NCBI GenBank assembly: GCA_023251455.1
Contig: JAHEYT010000026.1
Coordinates: forward strand, 92,461 to 156,460
Origin: Bacteroidota bacterium
Lineage (GTDB): Bacteria > Bacteroidota > Bacteroidia > Bacteroidales > Prolixibacteraceae
Length of the DNA stretch: 64,000 nucleotides
Direction of reading: 5' to 3'
A program made the position numbers and the translations under genes. The notes under the pieces are model-generated. The model was not told the DNA's origin and made no database searches. It saw only the letters and a program-made list of their open reading frames with translations. Of this stretch, positions 45,558 to 54,970 are shown one piece after another (position 1 is the stretch's first letter; every line of letters starts with the position of its first letter).

Positions 45558-46124
45558 TTGAACGATCTTTTATTGATAGAAGGATTACGAAGGAAGGACA
45601 TAATAGTATTTGATTACATTTTCAACTATTATTACTCTTCACTATGTGTATTTTCATTGCAGTATCTCAAAGATCGAAATGCTGTAGAAGATCTAGTGCA
45701 GGATTTCTTCGTTTTTCTTTGGATTGAGGCTTCACATATACAAATTAACTCATCACTGAAAGCATACATCTTTACCGCGATTAAAAACAGGTGTTTAGAT
45801 CTCCAAAAGCATCAAAAGGTTTCCGAAAAATACCGGACTTTTATTCTGTTTTCTGCCGATAAGAACAACAACTCCACCGATCAATATTTTTCAGAATCTG
45901 AGCTTCGACAGGCAATTCAAAAAAGTCTGGAAAAACTATCGCCTCGTTGTCGTGAGATTTTTGAATTGAGCCGAATCAAAGGATTGACAAATAAGGAGAT
46001 CGCCGATCAATTGGGGATAACAAAGCGTACTACTGAACTTCAGATCAGTAATTCACTGAAAATTATTAAGAAAGAGCTTGCCGAATATCTCCCACTTTGT
46101 TTGATTTTTTTTCTATTACGATAG
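45558..46124 (+). CDS. ECF RNA polymerase sigma factor, Bacteroidota expansion type
   Basis: The 188-residue protein has sigma region 2 (YYSSLCVFSLQYLKDRNAVE then DLVQDFFVFLW) and region 4 (IQKSLEKLSPRCREIFELSR, followed by IKGLTNKEIADQLGITKRTT, a helix-turn-helix). It has no region 1 or 3, as for ECF factors. The start is TTG at 45558: family members begin just before LLIEGLRRKD and no ATG is available. It is followed by a FecR-type anti-sigma gene and a SusC with an STN domain. Together these form a trans-envelope switch in which glycan binding outside activates transcription of the second susCD region. A leading box TAGTTTTG lies at 45528. Confidence 0.92.
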   Translation: MNDLLLIEGLRRKDIIVFDYIFNYYYSSLCVFSLQYLKDRNAVEDLVQDFFVFLWIEASHIQINSSLKAYIFTAIKNRCLDLQKHQKVSEKYRTFILFSADKNNNSTDQYFSESELRQAIQKSLEKLSPRCREIFELSRIKGLTNKEIADQLGITKRTTELQISNSLKIIKKELAEYLPLCLIFFLLR

Positions 46125-46302
46125 TCAAAATCTGTAGTTCTTAAAGTAGGGAGCAACATTGACAGGAAGAGAAATGAACTATTGAGTTTTTTAACTTTTT
46201 TAAGATAATCAAAAAAATACTTTTGAGTATATGTGTGTTCTTAACTTTTGTCGTCTTAAAAATGAGCAAAAGAAAAATGCGCTGTCGATTTTTAAAATTA
46301 TA

Positions 46303-47361
46303 ATGAGGAAGATGGGTATTAGTTTTAGAGAAATTGAAGAATTGTTGCCCGGATATTTATCTGGCGAAATGCCTGAAAAAGACCGGGCAATAATAGATCA
46401 ATGGAGAAATGAATCATTTGAAAACGAAGCATTTTACAATGAAAGTAGAAAAGCATGGGAAGCCATACCACTGTTGCATGAAATGGAACAGTTCGATTCT
46501 TTTGAAGCCTTAAAAAGTGTCCATGAAAGATTACAGGAACCGGAACATGCAAAATGGTGGAATACTATTCAGCAAATTGCCGCTATATTGTTGTTCCCAG
46601 TATTAATATACTCTGGCTATGTTACAATAAGAAATTTGTCTCTAAAAAAACTTCAAGAAGAACATATTGTAATGCAAACTATTTCTTCACGGCAGGGGAC
46701 TGTTTCACAATTTGTACTTGAAGACGGAACAAAGATATGGCTGAACTCAGGTTCTGAATTGCAATTTCCGACACACTTTAACGAAAAAATGAGGGAAGTG
46801 AAACTAAAAGGTGAAGCATTTTTTGAGGTTACAAAAAATATAAACCAACCTTTTAGGGTAAATGCAAAAGAACTTCAAATTGATGTTTTAGGAACTAAGT
46901 TTAATGTATCAAATTATGATGATGATGTATCAACAGAAGTAATCCTTGTAGAAGGGAAGGTTAAATTATCGGCAGAAAATTATCAGGTTAGGAAAGAATA
47001 TGGCATGATGCATCCTGGCGAAAGGGCTACTTATAATGAAGAGAATAAAAATGTTCATTCTATAGATGTTGAAGTTACCAAATATATTGCATGGCGAGAT
47101 GGAGAGCTTATTTTTCATGATGATATCATGGAGGATGTTGTCAAACGGTTGAGCCGATGGTATAATGTGGAGATTGTGATCAATGATTCTGAAATTTCAA
47201 ATTATGTCTATCAAGCAACATTTAGAAATGAAACCCTTTCTCAGGTATTGAATCTTTTGGAGATATCTGCTCCGATCAGTTATAGAATTGTCGATAGTAA
47301 AGTTTTGCCAAATGGGGAATTTACCAAACAAAAAGTTTATCTGATGAAGAAACAAAATTAA
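46303..47361 (+). CDS. FecR-type anti-sigma factor
   Basis: I chose ATG 46303 (MRKMGISFREIEELLPGYLS) as the start of the cytoplasmic sigma-binding region; this gives 352 residues. A single membrane helix lies at about residues 88-108 (IQQIAAILLFPVLIYSGYVT). The periplasmic FecR domain shows SSRQGTVSQFVLEDGTKIWL, NSGSELQFP and VLGTKFNVSNYDDDVSTEVI. It is followed by a C-terminal DUF4974-type domain (ISNYVYQATFRNETLSQVLN) that contacts the STN domain of the transporter. It holds the ECF sigma factor inactive until SusC reports substrate. It lies about 180 nt after the sigma gene and 108 nt before the transporter gene. Confidence 0.93.
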   Translation: MRKMGISFREIEELLPGYLSGEMPEKDRAIIDQWRNESFENEAFYNESRKAWEAIPLLHEMEQFDSFEALKSVHERLQEPEHAKWWNTIQQIAAILLFPVLIYSGYVTIRNLSLKKLQEEHIVMQTISSRQGTVSQFVLEDGTKIWLNSGSELQFPTHFNEKMREVKLKGEAFFEVTKNINQPFRVNAKELQIDVLGTKFNVSNYDDDVSTEVILVEGKVKLSAENYQVRKEYGMMHPGERATYNEENKNVHSIDVEVTKYIAWRDGELIFHDDIMEDVVKRLSRWYNVEIVINDSEISNYVYQATFRNETLSQVLNLLEISAPISYRIVDSKVLPNGEFTKQKVYLMKKQN

Positions 47362-47469
47362 AAATACCGGGGAAGATATTTGCTGTATCGACCCCGGCAT
47401 AAAACCGGTTCACTTTTTTGCTGAACGTAACCGGGATAAATAGTAATTAACTAAAATCAATTCAAAGTT

Positions 47470-50400
47470 ATGGAAAAAATGTTCCGTTTAATGCGGAAGT
47501 GCTGGAAAAATGCACATCTGCGAAAAATCTGGATGACTATGAAGTTAACGATGGTATTCTTTTTTATCGCCATTAGTCAAATAATGGCTATTGAGACTTA
47601 CTCTCAGAGTACTCGAATTTCGCTACATCTTAAAGAGGTTAAAATCAAAGATGTTCTCAATAAAATTGAAGATAACAGCGAGTTCAGGTTTCTCTACAAT
47701 AGTAGACTGGTAGATGTAGAACGTATAGTATCGGCTGATTTTGACAATCAAAAAATCACGGATGTACTAAACAAGTTGCTTCAGGAAACAGATTTTATTT
47801 ACACAGTTGTAGATCGACAGATCGTATTGACTAACAAGACCGATCAAAATAGTTTTACAGGACTTAATGAACTACAGCAAGGCAAAACGATTTCTGGTAA
47901 AGTTAAAGACATATCTGGCTCTCCACTCCCAGGGGTTTCTGTAATTGTGAAAGACAGCAACAAAGGAACGATTACTGATAATAATGGAAATTATTCGCTG
48001 TCAGACGTTCCTGAAAATTCTCCCGTACAATTCTCATTTATTGGGATGAAAACGCAGGTAGTTGCCGTTGGTGGAAAATCCTTGATCAACGTTACTATGA
48101 TTGAAGAAAGTATTGGTCTTGATGAGGTTGTGGCAATAGGTTATGGTACACAGAAGAAACAAGATCTTACAGGAAGCGTTGCCATTGCAAATAGTAAGGT
48201 TATGAAAGATAATGCTGTTTCTGGGCTCGGTCAGGCGCTTCAAGGTAAATTAGCTGGTGTGCAAATTCAACAACAAAGTGGTGATCCAAGAGCCGGAGTA
48301 TCTATCAAAATTCGTGGTACTGGAACTTTTGGAGCCAATGCTTCGCCATTGATTGTAATTGATGGCATAATTACTAACCTTGGATTAACGGATTTGAATT
48401 ATAATTCAATAGAGGATGTAACAATCCTTAAAGATGCATCATCAGCGGCTATTTATGGTTCGAGAGGTGCAAATGGGGTCGTCTTGGTTACGACTAAAAG
48501 GGGAAGTGCCGAACAACATACATTTCAATTTTCGTCATATTATAGTTTCGATAATGTACAGAGAATAAATACTCCAGTTGATGCTGTTACCTATTCTCAC
48601 ATGGTTAATGAATATTTTGTCAATTCAGGGAAAGAAGCACCTTTCTCTGATAGTGAGATTGCATCATATACAAAAAGTACGAATTGGCAAGATGAGATTT
48701 TTAGAACCGGAGGGAAACAAAATTATGAGCTTTTAGCTACTGGTGGAACTAAGAGTAACTTATATTCAGTTTCATTAGGCTATTATAAAGGTGATGGGAT
48801 TGTTATCAATCACACATTTGACAGGTATAATCTTCGTGTTAATAATGATATTACTCCGTTTGAAGGTTTAAAAATTGGAACAGGTATAGGTTTAAGTTCT
48901 GGAACAGTAAAACAGGGTAATGTTGATGGAGCAATAAGCGAAGCAATGATCTACCCTTCAAATATACCAGCTTATCTACCAAATGGAAATTTTGCAATAG
49001 CCTCTCATGTTGGGCATCCAGTAACGATGAGATCACCACTTATTGAAGCATTAATGCCTCAAAATAAATCAATTTTCAATCGTGCATTACTTAATGTCTT
49101 TGGCGAATATACTATTTTGAGGGGTCTGAAATTTAAAAGCAGTGTTGGATTGGAATATTATAATACAAATCTTACTAATTTTAATCCAACTTATGATTAT
49201 GGTACAAGTAATGATAATTTAACCGCACAACTTACTAGACAATCAAATGAGAACCGCAACATACAATGGGATAATCTTCTGACATTTAGTAAAGTTTTCA
49301 ATGTTAATCATGTTTTTGATCTTTTAGCTGGATATTCTTACCAAACAACTAGAGATGAATATCTTAGCGGATATAGGGAAGGATTCTCTAGTAATGATGT
49401 TTCTCAACAAATTTTAAATAGTGGATCAAAAAATGACCAAGCAAGAGGATATTATACTGTTTGGTCGTTACAATCTTATTTTGGTAGGCTAAATTACTCA
49501 TATCAAGGGAAATATCTAGTTACTAGTAATGTTCGAATTGATCAATCATCAAGATTTCCAAAAACAAATCGTACTGGTATTTTCCCGTCTTTTTCAGCGG
49601 GTTGGGTACTTTCAAGAGAAAATTTCATGAAGGATAAGTTAGGTTCAATTAGTTTTATAAAACTTAGGGGGAGTTATGGATTTATTGGTAATCAGGATAT
49701 TGGTGTTTATCCATACCAATCAACTCTTAATTCTAGCCAATTTTATTCTTTCGGTACTGGGCAGGGGGTTGCGGCTGGTACTGCTCCAGTTAGCAATGTT
49801 AATCCAGACATAACCTGGGAGAAAACGGCATCAACTGATATTGGTGGTGAGTTTAGGTTTTTGAATGATAAATTAAGTATTAATGCAGATTATTATAATA
49901 AAATTACATCTGATATTTTAGTAAGTGTTCCTCTTCCAGCTTTATCTGGACGGAATGGAAATCCTTATCAAAACATTGGTAAATTAAGAAATAGAGGTTT
50001 TGAGTTTACGGTGGGGTATAGTACTGTAAATGAAAAAAAGGATTTTACTTATGAAATTGGACTAAATTTTACGACGAACAAAAACAAAGTTGTTAAATTA
50101 AATACTGATGCTACTATAATTAATCAAGGAGGCAACCAAGCTCAGTATGAATATAGAACTGAAGAAGGACATGAAATCAATGAATATTATGGCTATGTTA
50201 TGGAAGGCCTCTTTCAAACCCAAGAAGAAATTGATAATTGGGCAAGTCAACCAAACGCTGCTCCAGGAGATATGAAGTTTAAAGACTTAAATAATGATGG
50301 CGTTATTAATAGCTTGGATAGAAAATATATTGGGTCTAGTTTGACACAAAAGATGCTCGGAGTTAATGGACTTGTAAAATATAAAAACTTTGACTTTTCG

Positions 50401-50805
50401 TTCAGTTTAAACGGTGAGTTTGGAAGAAGTATGTACATATTAACAAATGGATTTAATTTGGTTAGAATGGGAGAAATAACCTCTGCAATGTATTATGATC
50501 GATGGACTGGTCCAGGGACAAGTAATTACGTTCCAAGACTTGTTGCCGGTGATCCAAATAATAATTCAAGGATGTCTACTTTCTGGTTAAGAAGTCAAAA
50601 TTATGTACGTATACAAAATGTTCAGTTAGGGTACAATTTCAATTCGGGATTCATAGAAAAGATAAAATTGAATAATCTTAGGCTATACGTAGCTGCTCAA
50701 AACCTATATACTTTCACCTCATTTCCAGGATATGATCCTGAGTTAGGAACTAATACATACCCAATTCCTCGATCTATCTATTTTGGAATTAATATTGGGT
50801 TTTAA
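47470..50805 (+). CDS. SusC-like TonB-dependent transporter with STN signalling domain
   Basis: The 1,111-residue outer-membrane protein has a long signal region (hydrophobic to about residue 42). The STN (secretin/TonB N-terminal) domain follows (about 47-125, ISLHLKEVKIKDVLNKIEDN and FIYTVVDRQIVLTN), then a carboxypeptidase-like domain (ISGKVKDISGSPLPGVSVIV), the TonB-box region (LDEVVAIGYGTQKKQDLTGS), a plug (LIVIDGIITNLGLTD; VTILKDASSAAIYGSRGANG) and a barrel ending in IYFGINIGF. STN domains transmit substrate binding to FecR, encoded directly upstream. This differs from the first SusC (34183), which has no STN. The partner SusD starts 21 nt later. Confidence 0.94.
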   Translation: MEKMFRLMRKCWKNAHLRKIWMTMKLTMVFFFIAISQIMAIETYSQSTRISLHLKEVKIKDVLNKIEDNSEFRFLYNSRLVDVERIVSADFDNQKITDVLNKLLQETDFIYTVVDRQIVLTNKTDQNSFTGLNELQQGKTISGKVKDISGSPLPGVSVIVKDSNKGTITDNNGNYSLSDVPENSPVQFSFIGMKTQVVAVGGKSLINVTMIEESIGLDEVVAIGYGTQKKQDLTGSVAIANSKVMKDNAVSGLGQALQGKLAGVQIQQQSGDPRAGVSIKIRGTGTFGANASPLIVIDGIITNLGLTDLNYNSIEDVTILKDASSAAIYGSRGANGVVLVTTKRGSAEQHTFQFSSYYSFDNVQRINTPVDAVTYSHMVNEYFVNSGKEAPFSDSEIASYTKSTNWQDEIFRTGGKQNYELLATGGTKSNLYSVSLGYYKGDGIVINHTFDRYNLRVNNDITPFEGLKIGTGIGLSSGTVKQGNVDGAISEAMIYPSNIPAYLPNGNFAIASHVGHPVTMRSPLIEALMPQNKSIFNRALLNVFGEYTILRGLKFKSSVGLEYYNTNLTNFNPTYDYGTSNDNLTAQLTRQSNENRNIQWDNLLTFSKVFNVNHVFDLLAGYSYQTTRDEYLSGYREGFSSNDVSQQILNSGSKNDQARGYYTVWSLQSYFGRLNYSYQGKYLVTSNVRIDQSSRFPKTNRTGIFPSFSAGWVLSRENFMKDKLGSISFIKLRGSYGFIGNQDIGVYPYQSTLNSSQFYSFGTGQGVAAGTAPVSNVNPDITWEKTASTDIGGEFRFLNDKLSINADYYNKITSDILVSVPLPALSGRNGNPYQNIGKLRNRGFEFTVGYSTVNEKKDFTYEIGLNFTTNKNKVVKLNTDATIINQGGNQAQYEYRTEEGHEINEYYGYVMEGLFQTQEEIDNWASQPNAAPGDMKFKDLNNDGVINSLDRKYIGSSLTQKMLGVNGLVKYKNFDFSFSLNGEFGRSMYILTNGFNLVRMGEITSAMYYDRWTGPGTSNYVPRLVAGDPNNNSRMSTFWLRSQNYVRIQNVQLGYNFNSGFIEKIKLNNLRLYVAAQNLYTFTSFPGYDPELGTNTYPIPRSIYFGINIGF

Positions 50806-50826
50806 ATCAAACAAAATATAAATCAA

Positions 50827-52350
50827 ATGAGAAAGATAATATTTACTTCAATAATTTCAATCATCTTTTTTATAGGATGTAATGATAAGTTAAATCTTGA
50901 ACCTATCGGATCTCTATCTGAAAGTAGTTATTACAAAACAGCCACTGATGCAAAAGCTGCTTTGACTGCTTGTTATAATACTTTACTACGTATCTCATCT
51001 CAAGGAGGCTGGGCCGTATCTGGTTGGGAGCTTTATGGTGATATTATGAGCTCGGATGTAGAATCCCATGCAGATATTGTCGATTATGTTCAAATTCAAG
51101 AATCTACACTGCTACCAAATAACTCAACAATAACAACTCAATGGCAGTTGGGCTATGTTGGAATTTACAGGGCTAATGTGGCTTTGGATAAACTACCTGA
51201 AATCGAAATGGATGATGCCTTAAAAAGCCGACTAATTGGGGAGGCAAAATTTATAAGAGCTTGGTGGTATTTTCGAATGGTTAAGCTTTTTGGAAATATT
51301 CCTTTGGTTACAAAGCCATTGAACCCTGATGAGCTATATGTAACTCAATCACCTAAACAGGAAATATACAATCAAATTGAAAAGGATTTAACTGATGCTG
51401 AACAGATCTTACCTATTTCGTATTCATCCGAGGATGTTGGGAGAGCTACAAAGGGAGCTGCAAAGGTTTATTTAGCTGAACTTTATATGATTCAAAAACA
51501 GTGGGTAAAAGCTAAGACTAAGCTTGAAGACATAATGGGATTTGGGATTTATGGGTTAATGGATTCGTACACTGATTTGTTTACTCAAGCCGGTGATAAT
51601 TCAAAAGAAGGTATTTTCGAGATACAATATACCGCGAATACAGGATTGGATCTCGGAAATTTTGGTACCGTTATGTTTGCACCTAATGGCGAGGGATTAA
51701 CTCCAAATGGAGGGTGGGGATGGACACGTCCAACTCAAGATATTGTTGATGAATTTGAAAAGTCTCCCAAAGAAGATCCTCGTTTAAGTGCATCAATCTT
51801 TAGAAAAGGAGACGTATTTGAAGGGAAAGTGTTTGACGATAAAGTGCACGGTACTGGCTTTGGTCATCGTAAATATTGTATTTCAGCTGCAATGGGAAGT
51901 GAGGTTACCTGGCCTTTTCAAACTTCAGTTAATCTAATCCTTTATCGTTATGCTGAAGTATTTTTGATGTATGCTGAAGTACTAAATGAATTGGGGGAAC
52001 CCTCAAAAGCTGTTGAGTATATAAATAAGGTGAGAACAAGGCCATCAGTAGATATGCCTGTCCTTCCAACTACATTATCTAAGGACCAGGTTTTTGAAGC
52101 AATACGTCATGAAAGAAGAGTTGAGTTATGTTTTGAAGGGAAAACGGGTTATGACTTACGCAGATGGGGTATTGCAGCAAAATTCCTTAAGTCTCCGGAC
52201 AGATGGCAAAATAATATAGTTCTCAATCCACAATATGGTGGAAATTATTTCAAGTTTACAGAAGGGAAGGATGAGCTGTTACCTATACCTCAAGTAGAAA
52301 TAGATAGATCAAAAGGATCATTAATACAAAATCCTGGATTTTCGAAATAA
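50827..52350 (+). CDS. SusD-like surface lipoprotein (second pair)
   Basis: The 507-residue protein has a lipoprotein signal (IISIIFFIGCNDKLNLEP, cysteine near residue 18). The usual SusD helical architecture includes IGEAKFIRAWWYFRMVKLFG, with TPR-like repeats to about residue 200. The C-terminal RagB/SusD part has AIRHERRVELCFEGKTGYDL and then RRWGIAAKFL, ending at LIQNPGFSK. It works with the upstream STN-type SusC to capture oligosaccharides at the cell surface. Sequence similarity to the first SusD is limited, so the two pairs may bind different fragments of one polymer. A 12-bp perfect hairpin follows at 52410. Confidence 0.93.
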   Translation: MRKIIFTSIISIIFFIGCNDKLNLEPIGSLSESSYYKTATDAKAALTACYNTLLRISSQGGWAVSGWELYGDIMSSDVESHADIVDYVQIQESTLLPNNSTITTQWQLGYVGIYRANVALDKLPEIEMDDALKSRLIGEAKFIRAWWYFRMVKLFGNIPLVTKPLNPDELYVTQSPKQEIYNQIEKDLTDAEQILPISYSSEDVGRATKGAAKVYLAELYMIQKQWVKAKTKLEDIMGFGIYGLMDSYTDLFTQAGDNSKEGIFEIQYTANTGLDLGNFGTVMFAPNGEGLTPNGGWGWTRPTQDIVDEFEKSPKEDPRLSASIFRKGDVFEGKVFDDKVHGTGFGHRKYCISAAMGSEVTWPFQTSVNLILYRYAEVFLMYAEVLNELGEPSKAVEYINKVRTRPSVDMPVLPTTLSKDQVFEAIRHERRVELCFEGKTGYDLRRWGIAAKFLKSPDRWQNNIVLNPQYGGNYFKFTEGKDELLPIPQVEIDRSKGSLIQNPGFSK

Positions 52351-52409
52351 ATAGAATATCCCTTAATCCATAGGATATCTTTTTGCAATATTCAATAATT
52401 TATTAGCAT

Positions 52410-52438
52410 TATCTCCGCAGCAAAAGGCTGCGGAGATA
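52410..52438. repeat. Perfect 12-bp inverted repeat after susD
   Basis: TATCTCCGCAGC (52410-52421) pairs with GCTGCGGAGATA (52427-52438) around a five-nt loop. No T-run follows, so it is less likely a simple terminator than an mRNA-stabilising or attenuating hairpin between susD and the downstream enzyme genes. Confidence 0.75.
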
Positions 52439-52603
52439 TGATAATGATATTCATACTTTTAATTAAGTATCGGGCTGAATATGAAAGTATCCGGAATAAT
52501 CTGCGATTATATTTATGGTGCAAGAATTGCTATGAGCCATTTTAAATGATTGTGCTTTGAATTTATTTTTAGTTGAGATTGTTTAAAGTCATATTAGTTA
52601 ATT

Positions 52604-54919
52604 ATGAGAATTAACATTCTTTATTTGCCTGTTGCCATCAGTTTTATTTCAATTCTCCATTGTAGTGCTCAATTAATTATTGATTCAAAGATTGAGCGCT
52701 CAAAGGTTTTTCTTGATAATAGCAATAATCAGTTATGTTTTGGTAAACTACCAATTCTAAGCCTGTCTGTATCTGACTTTGTAATTACTGAATCTGATAA
52801 CAGATTTAGGAGATTTGATAATTGGAATTGTCTTGGAAATGAAAAGTTTGCAGCACAGATAAATATCTCAAATTATTCGAAAAATATAATTCACTTTCAA
52901 ATTGATTTGAAATCTGATTCCTTGGCTATACTTAAGGATCTGTTTTTGCAACTAAAATTTCTTCCTCATGACTTCGCAAAATGGTCACAATGTAGGAAAG
53001 ACTATCATTGGATACCGAATATAAAATCAGAACCTTCGCAGATCGCTTCAGACCATGTTTTCCGTTCGCCGGTTGTATTGATGATGTCTGACAACATTGG
53101 TGCTGCTTTAGTCCCTGATTTAGATCTTATTATTGATAATAGGCCAGCTCCATATTATCTTGACATGAGATTTCCTGAAAATCAGGCTCCTGAAATCATA
53201 TATGGTATTTCCAATTACCAAGTAGAACCTCATCAGTATTATTCGAAAAACGGGAAGCCTTTCACTATAAAGAATGGGAAGATAAAAATGGGTTTTTACC
53301 TTATCATCAGTCCAAACACTTCAAAAAATGATTTATTGAGGGATGCCAATAATCTGTTATGGAAAAAATTTGGGAAAACCTACTTAACACATCACGAGCC
53401 TCAGACTGTCCCCTTTAAGCAATACACCGAATATGGATATGACATGGCTCTGAAAGAATTATGGGTAAATGCAAAGTACCCTAATTCAGGGGGTATTACT
53501 CTTTCAACTTATTTCGATCAGCAAAAACAAAAATGGGGGGGGCGTTCTTTCCCTGACGATTTATGGTTTCATAGTTGGTTTAATAATATGCGTACTGCTT
53601 ATGGTCTTTATCAGTGGGGAAAAAAACTCTCAAATCCAGAGTGGAAACAAAGAGCGATTATGGTCAGAAATTTAATTCTGAATGCACCAGCGGAAAAAGG
53701 ATTTTTTAAAACTATATATAATTCACAAGCAGAATCATGGATTACTTCAGGCCAAGGTGGAGGAGAAAACGTTTATCACTTACCCGATAACTCATGGACA
53801 GCCTACTGGTTATTACGGTTTAACGAGGAAAGCGAGCACGACGAAAAAACCAATAAATTTATTCTCGATTATGCAAATGCTCTTCTTTCGTGCCAACAGC
53901 CTGACGGTAGTTTTCCTACACGCATATTTTCAGATAGCTTTAAATCGGACTCTGTGTTGAACGGCTCTGCATCCGAAGGTATGTCTGTTTGGTTGCTAGC
54001 CGAAATGCGGTTGAAAGGTCTATTCCCTGAAACATCTAATAAATTAGTTGATTATGCAATAAAGAAAGGTCTAAACCATATTGAAAAAGAAATACTGTCT
54101 CGACAAAAATTTGAAGATTTTGAACTTTATTTTTCCTGCTCAAGTAAACTATTGGATTTTTATGATCCTGTTTCTGAAATGTACGGACAAAATACACTCA
54201 GTATACAATGGTGTGCCGAAGCATTTCGTACAGGTTACCAATTATTTAAACGTCAACAGGACTACGATAATGCCCAGTTTTGCATTGACCTTTTATGCTT
54301 ATACCAACAGGTTTGGAACCCGCCATACCTGAGCTTTTATGCTTTTGGTGGTTTTGGGGTCATGAATACAGATGCGGAATGGAATGATGCAAGACAAGCA
54401 CAATTCGCTGAAACATTAGCCAATTTTTACGACCTCACGGGAAACACAGAGTATTTGGAGCGGGCAGTGGCGGCTGCAAAAGCATCGTTTGCGTTGATGG
54501 TCATTGATGAAAATAAAGATGTGGCTCCATTCAATTACAAAGGAACTGAAAACCAATTTGAAATTCATGGGGCAATGGCAGAAAATTATGGGCACTGTGG
54601 TAATGATTGTCGTTCCGGTCAATCAGGGTTTCACTGGGGAACAGGAAGTGCACTGTGTACAAGTATAATTTTACAAAACAGATATAGTGATATTTATATT
54701 AACCCCAACCTCAATTATGCTGTCGGAATTAACGGTATTGTTGTTAATAAGGCAGACTTTAGGGGGAAGAAGATCATTTTATCAATTAACAAGTTAACAA
54801 ATGATGAATATTCAGGAAAAATATTTCAAACTAAAAAGTATGAAAATTTTCAATTGGGGATAAACAATAAAATAGTCAAAATAATTGATCAAAATAAATT
54901 TATATTAAATACAGAGTAG
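52604..54919 (+). CDS. Secreted protein of unrecognised family, putative (alpha/alpha)6 glycan-active enzyme, copy 1
   Basis: The 771-residue product has a signal peptide (about 1-22). Residues ~25-260 look like a beta-sandwich (VFRSPVVLMMSDN, LVPDLDLIIDN, KMGFYLIISPN). From about 270 on, helical hairpins typical of (alpha/alpha)6 barrels follow (RSFPDDLWFHSWFNNMRTAY; QNTLSIQWCAEAFRTGYQLF). The most conserved part shared with the protein at 59715 is FGVMNTDAEWNDARQAQFAE, with D590, E592 and D595 as candidate catalytic acids, then ENYGHCG and HWGTGSALCTS. I know no named family for it. The C-terminal ~85 residues form an extra beta domain absent from the paralogue. Position in the PUL supports a role in glycan breakdown; activity is unknown. 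Confidence 0.65.
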   Translation: MRINILYLPVAISFISILHCSAQLIIDSKIERSKVFLDNSNNQLCFGKLPILSLSVSDFVITESDNRFRRFDNWNCLGNEKFAAQINISNYSKNIIHFQIDLKSDSLAILKDLFLQLKFLPHDFAKWSQCRKDYHWIPNIKSEPSQIASDHVFRSPVVLMMSDNIGAALVPDLDLIIDNRPAPYYLDMRFPENQAPEIIYGISNYQVEPHQYYSKNGKPFTIKNGKIKMGFYLIISPNTSKNDLLRDANNLLWKKFGKTYLTHHEPQTVPFKQYTEYGYDMALKELWVNAKYPNSGGITLSTYFDQQKQKWGGRSFPDDLWFHSWFNNMRTAYGLYQWGKKLSNPEWKQRAIMVRNLILNAPAEKGFFKTIYNSQAESWITSGQGGGENVYHLPDNSWTAYWLLRFNEESEHDEKTNKFILDYANALLSCQQPDGSFPTRIFSDSFKSDSVLNGSASEGMSVWLLAEMRLKGLFPETSNKLVDYAIKKGLNHIEKEILSRQKFEDFELYFSCSSKLLDFYDPVSEMYGQNTLSIQWCAEAFRTGYQLFKRQQDYDNAQFCIDLLCLYQQVWNPPYLSFYAFGGFGVMNTDAEWNDARQAQFAETLANFYDLTGNTEYLERAVAAAKASFALMVIDENKDVAPFNYKGTENQFEIHGAMAENYGHCGNDCRSGQSGFHWGTGSALCTSIILQNRYSDIYINPNLNYAVGINGIVVNKADFRGKKIILSINKLTNDEYSGKIFQTKKYENFQLGINNKIVKIIDQNKFILNTE

Positions 54920-54970
54920 CTGGAGTGGTGAGAGTATTTATATTATCATATTTTAATAAGAAATATAGTC

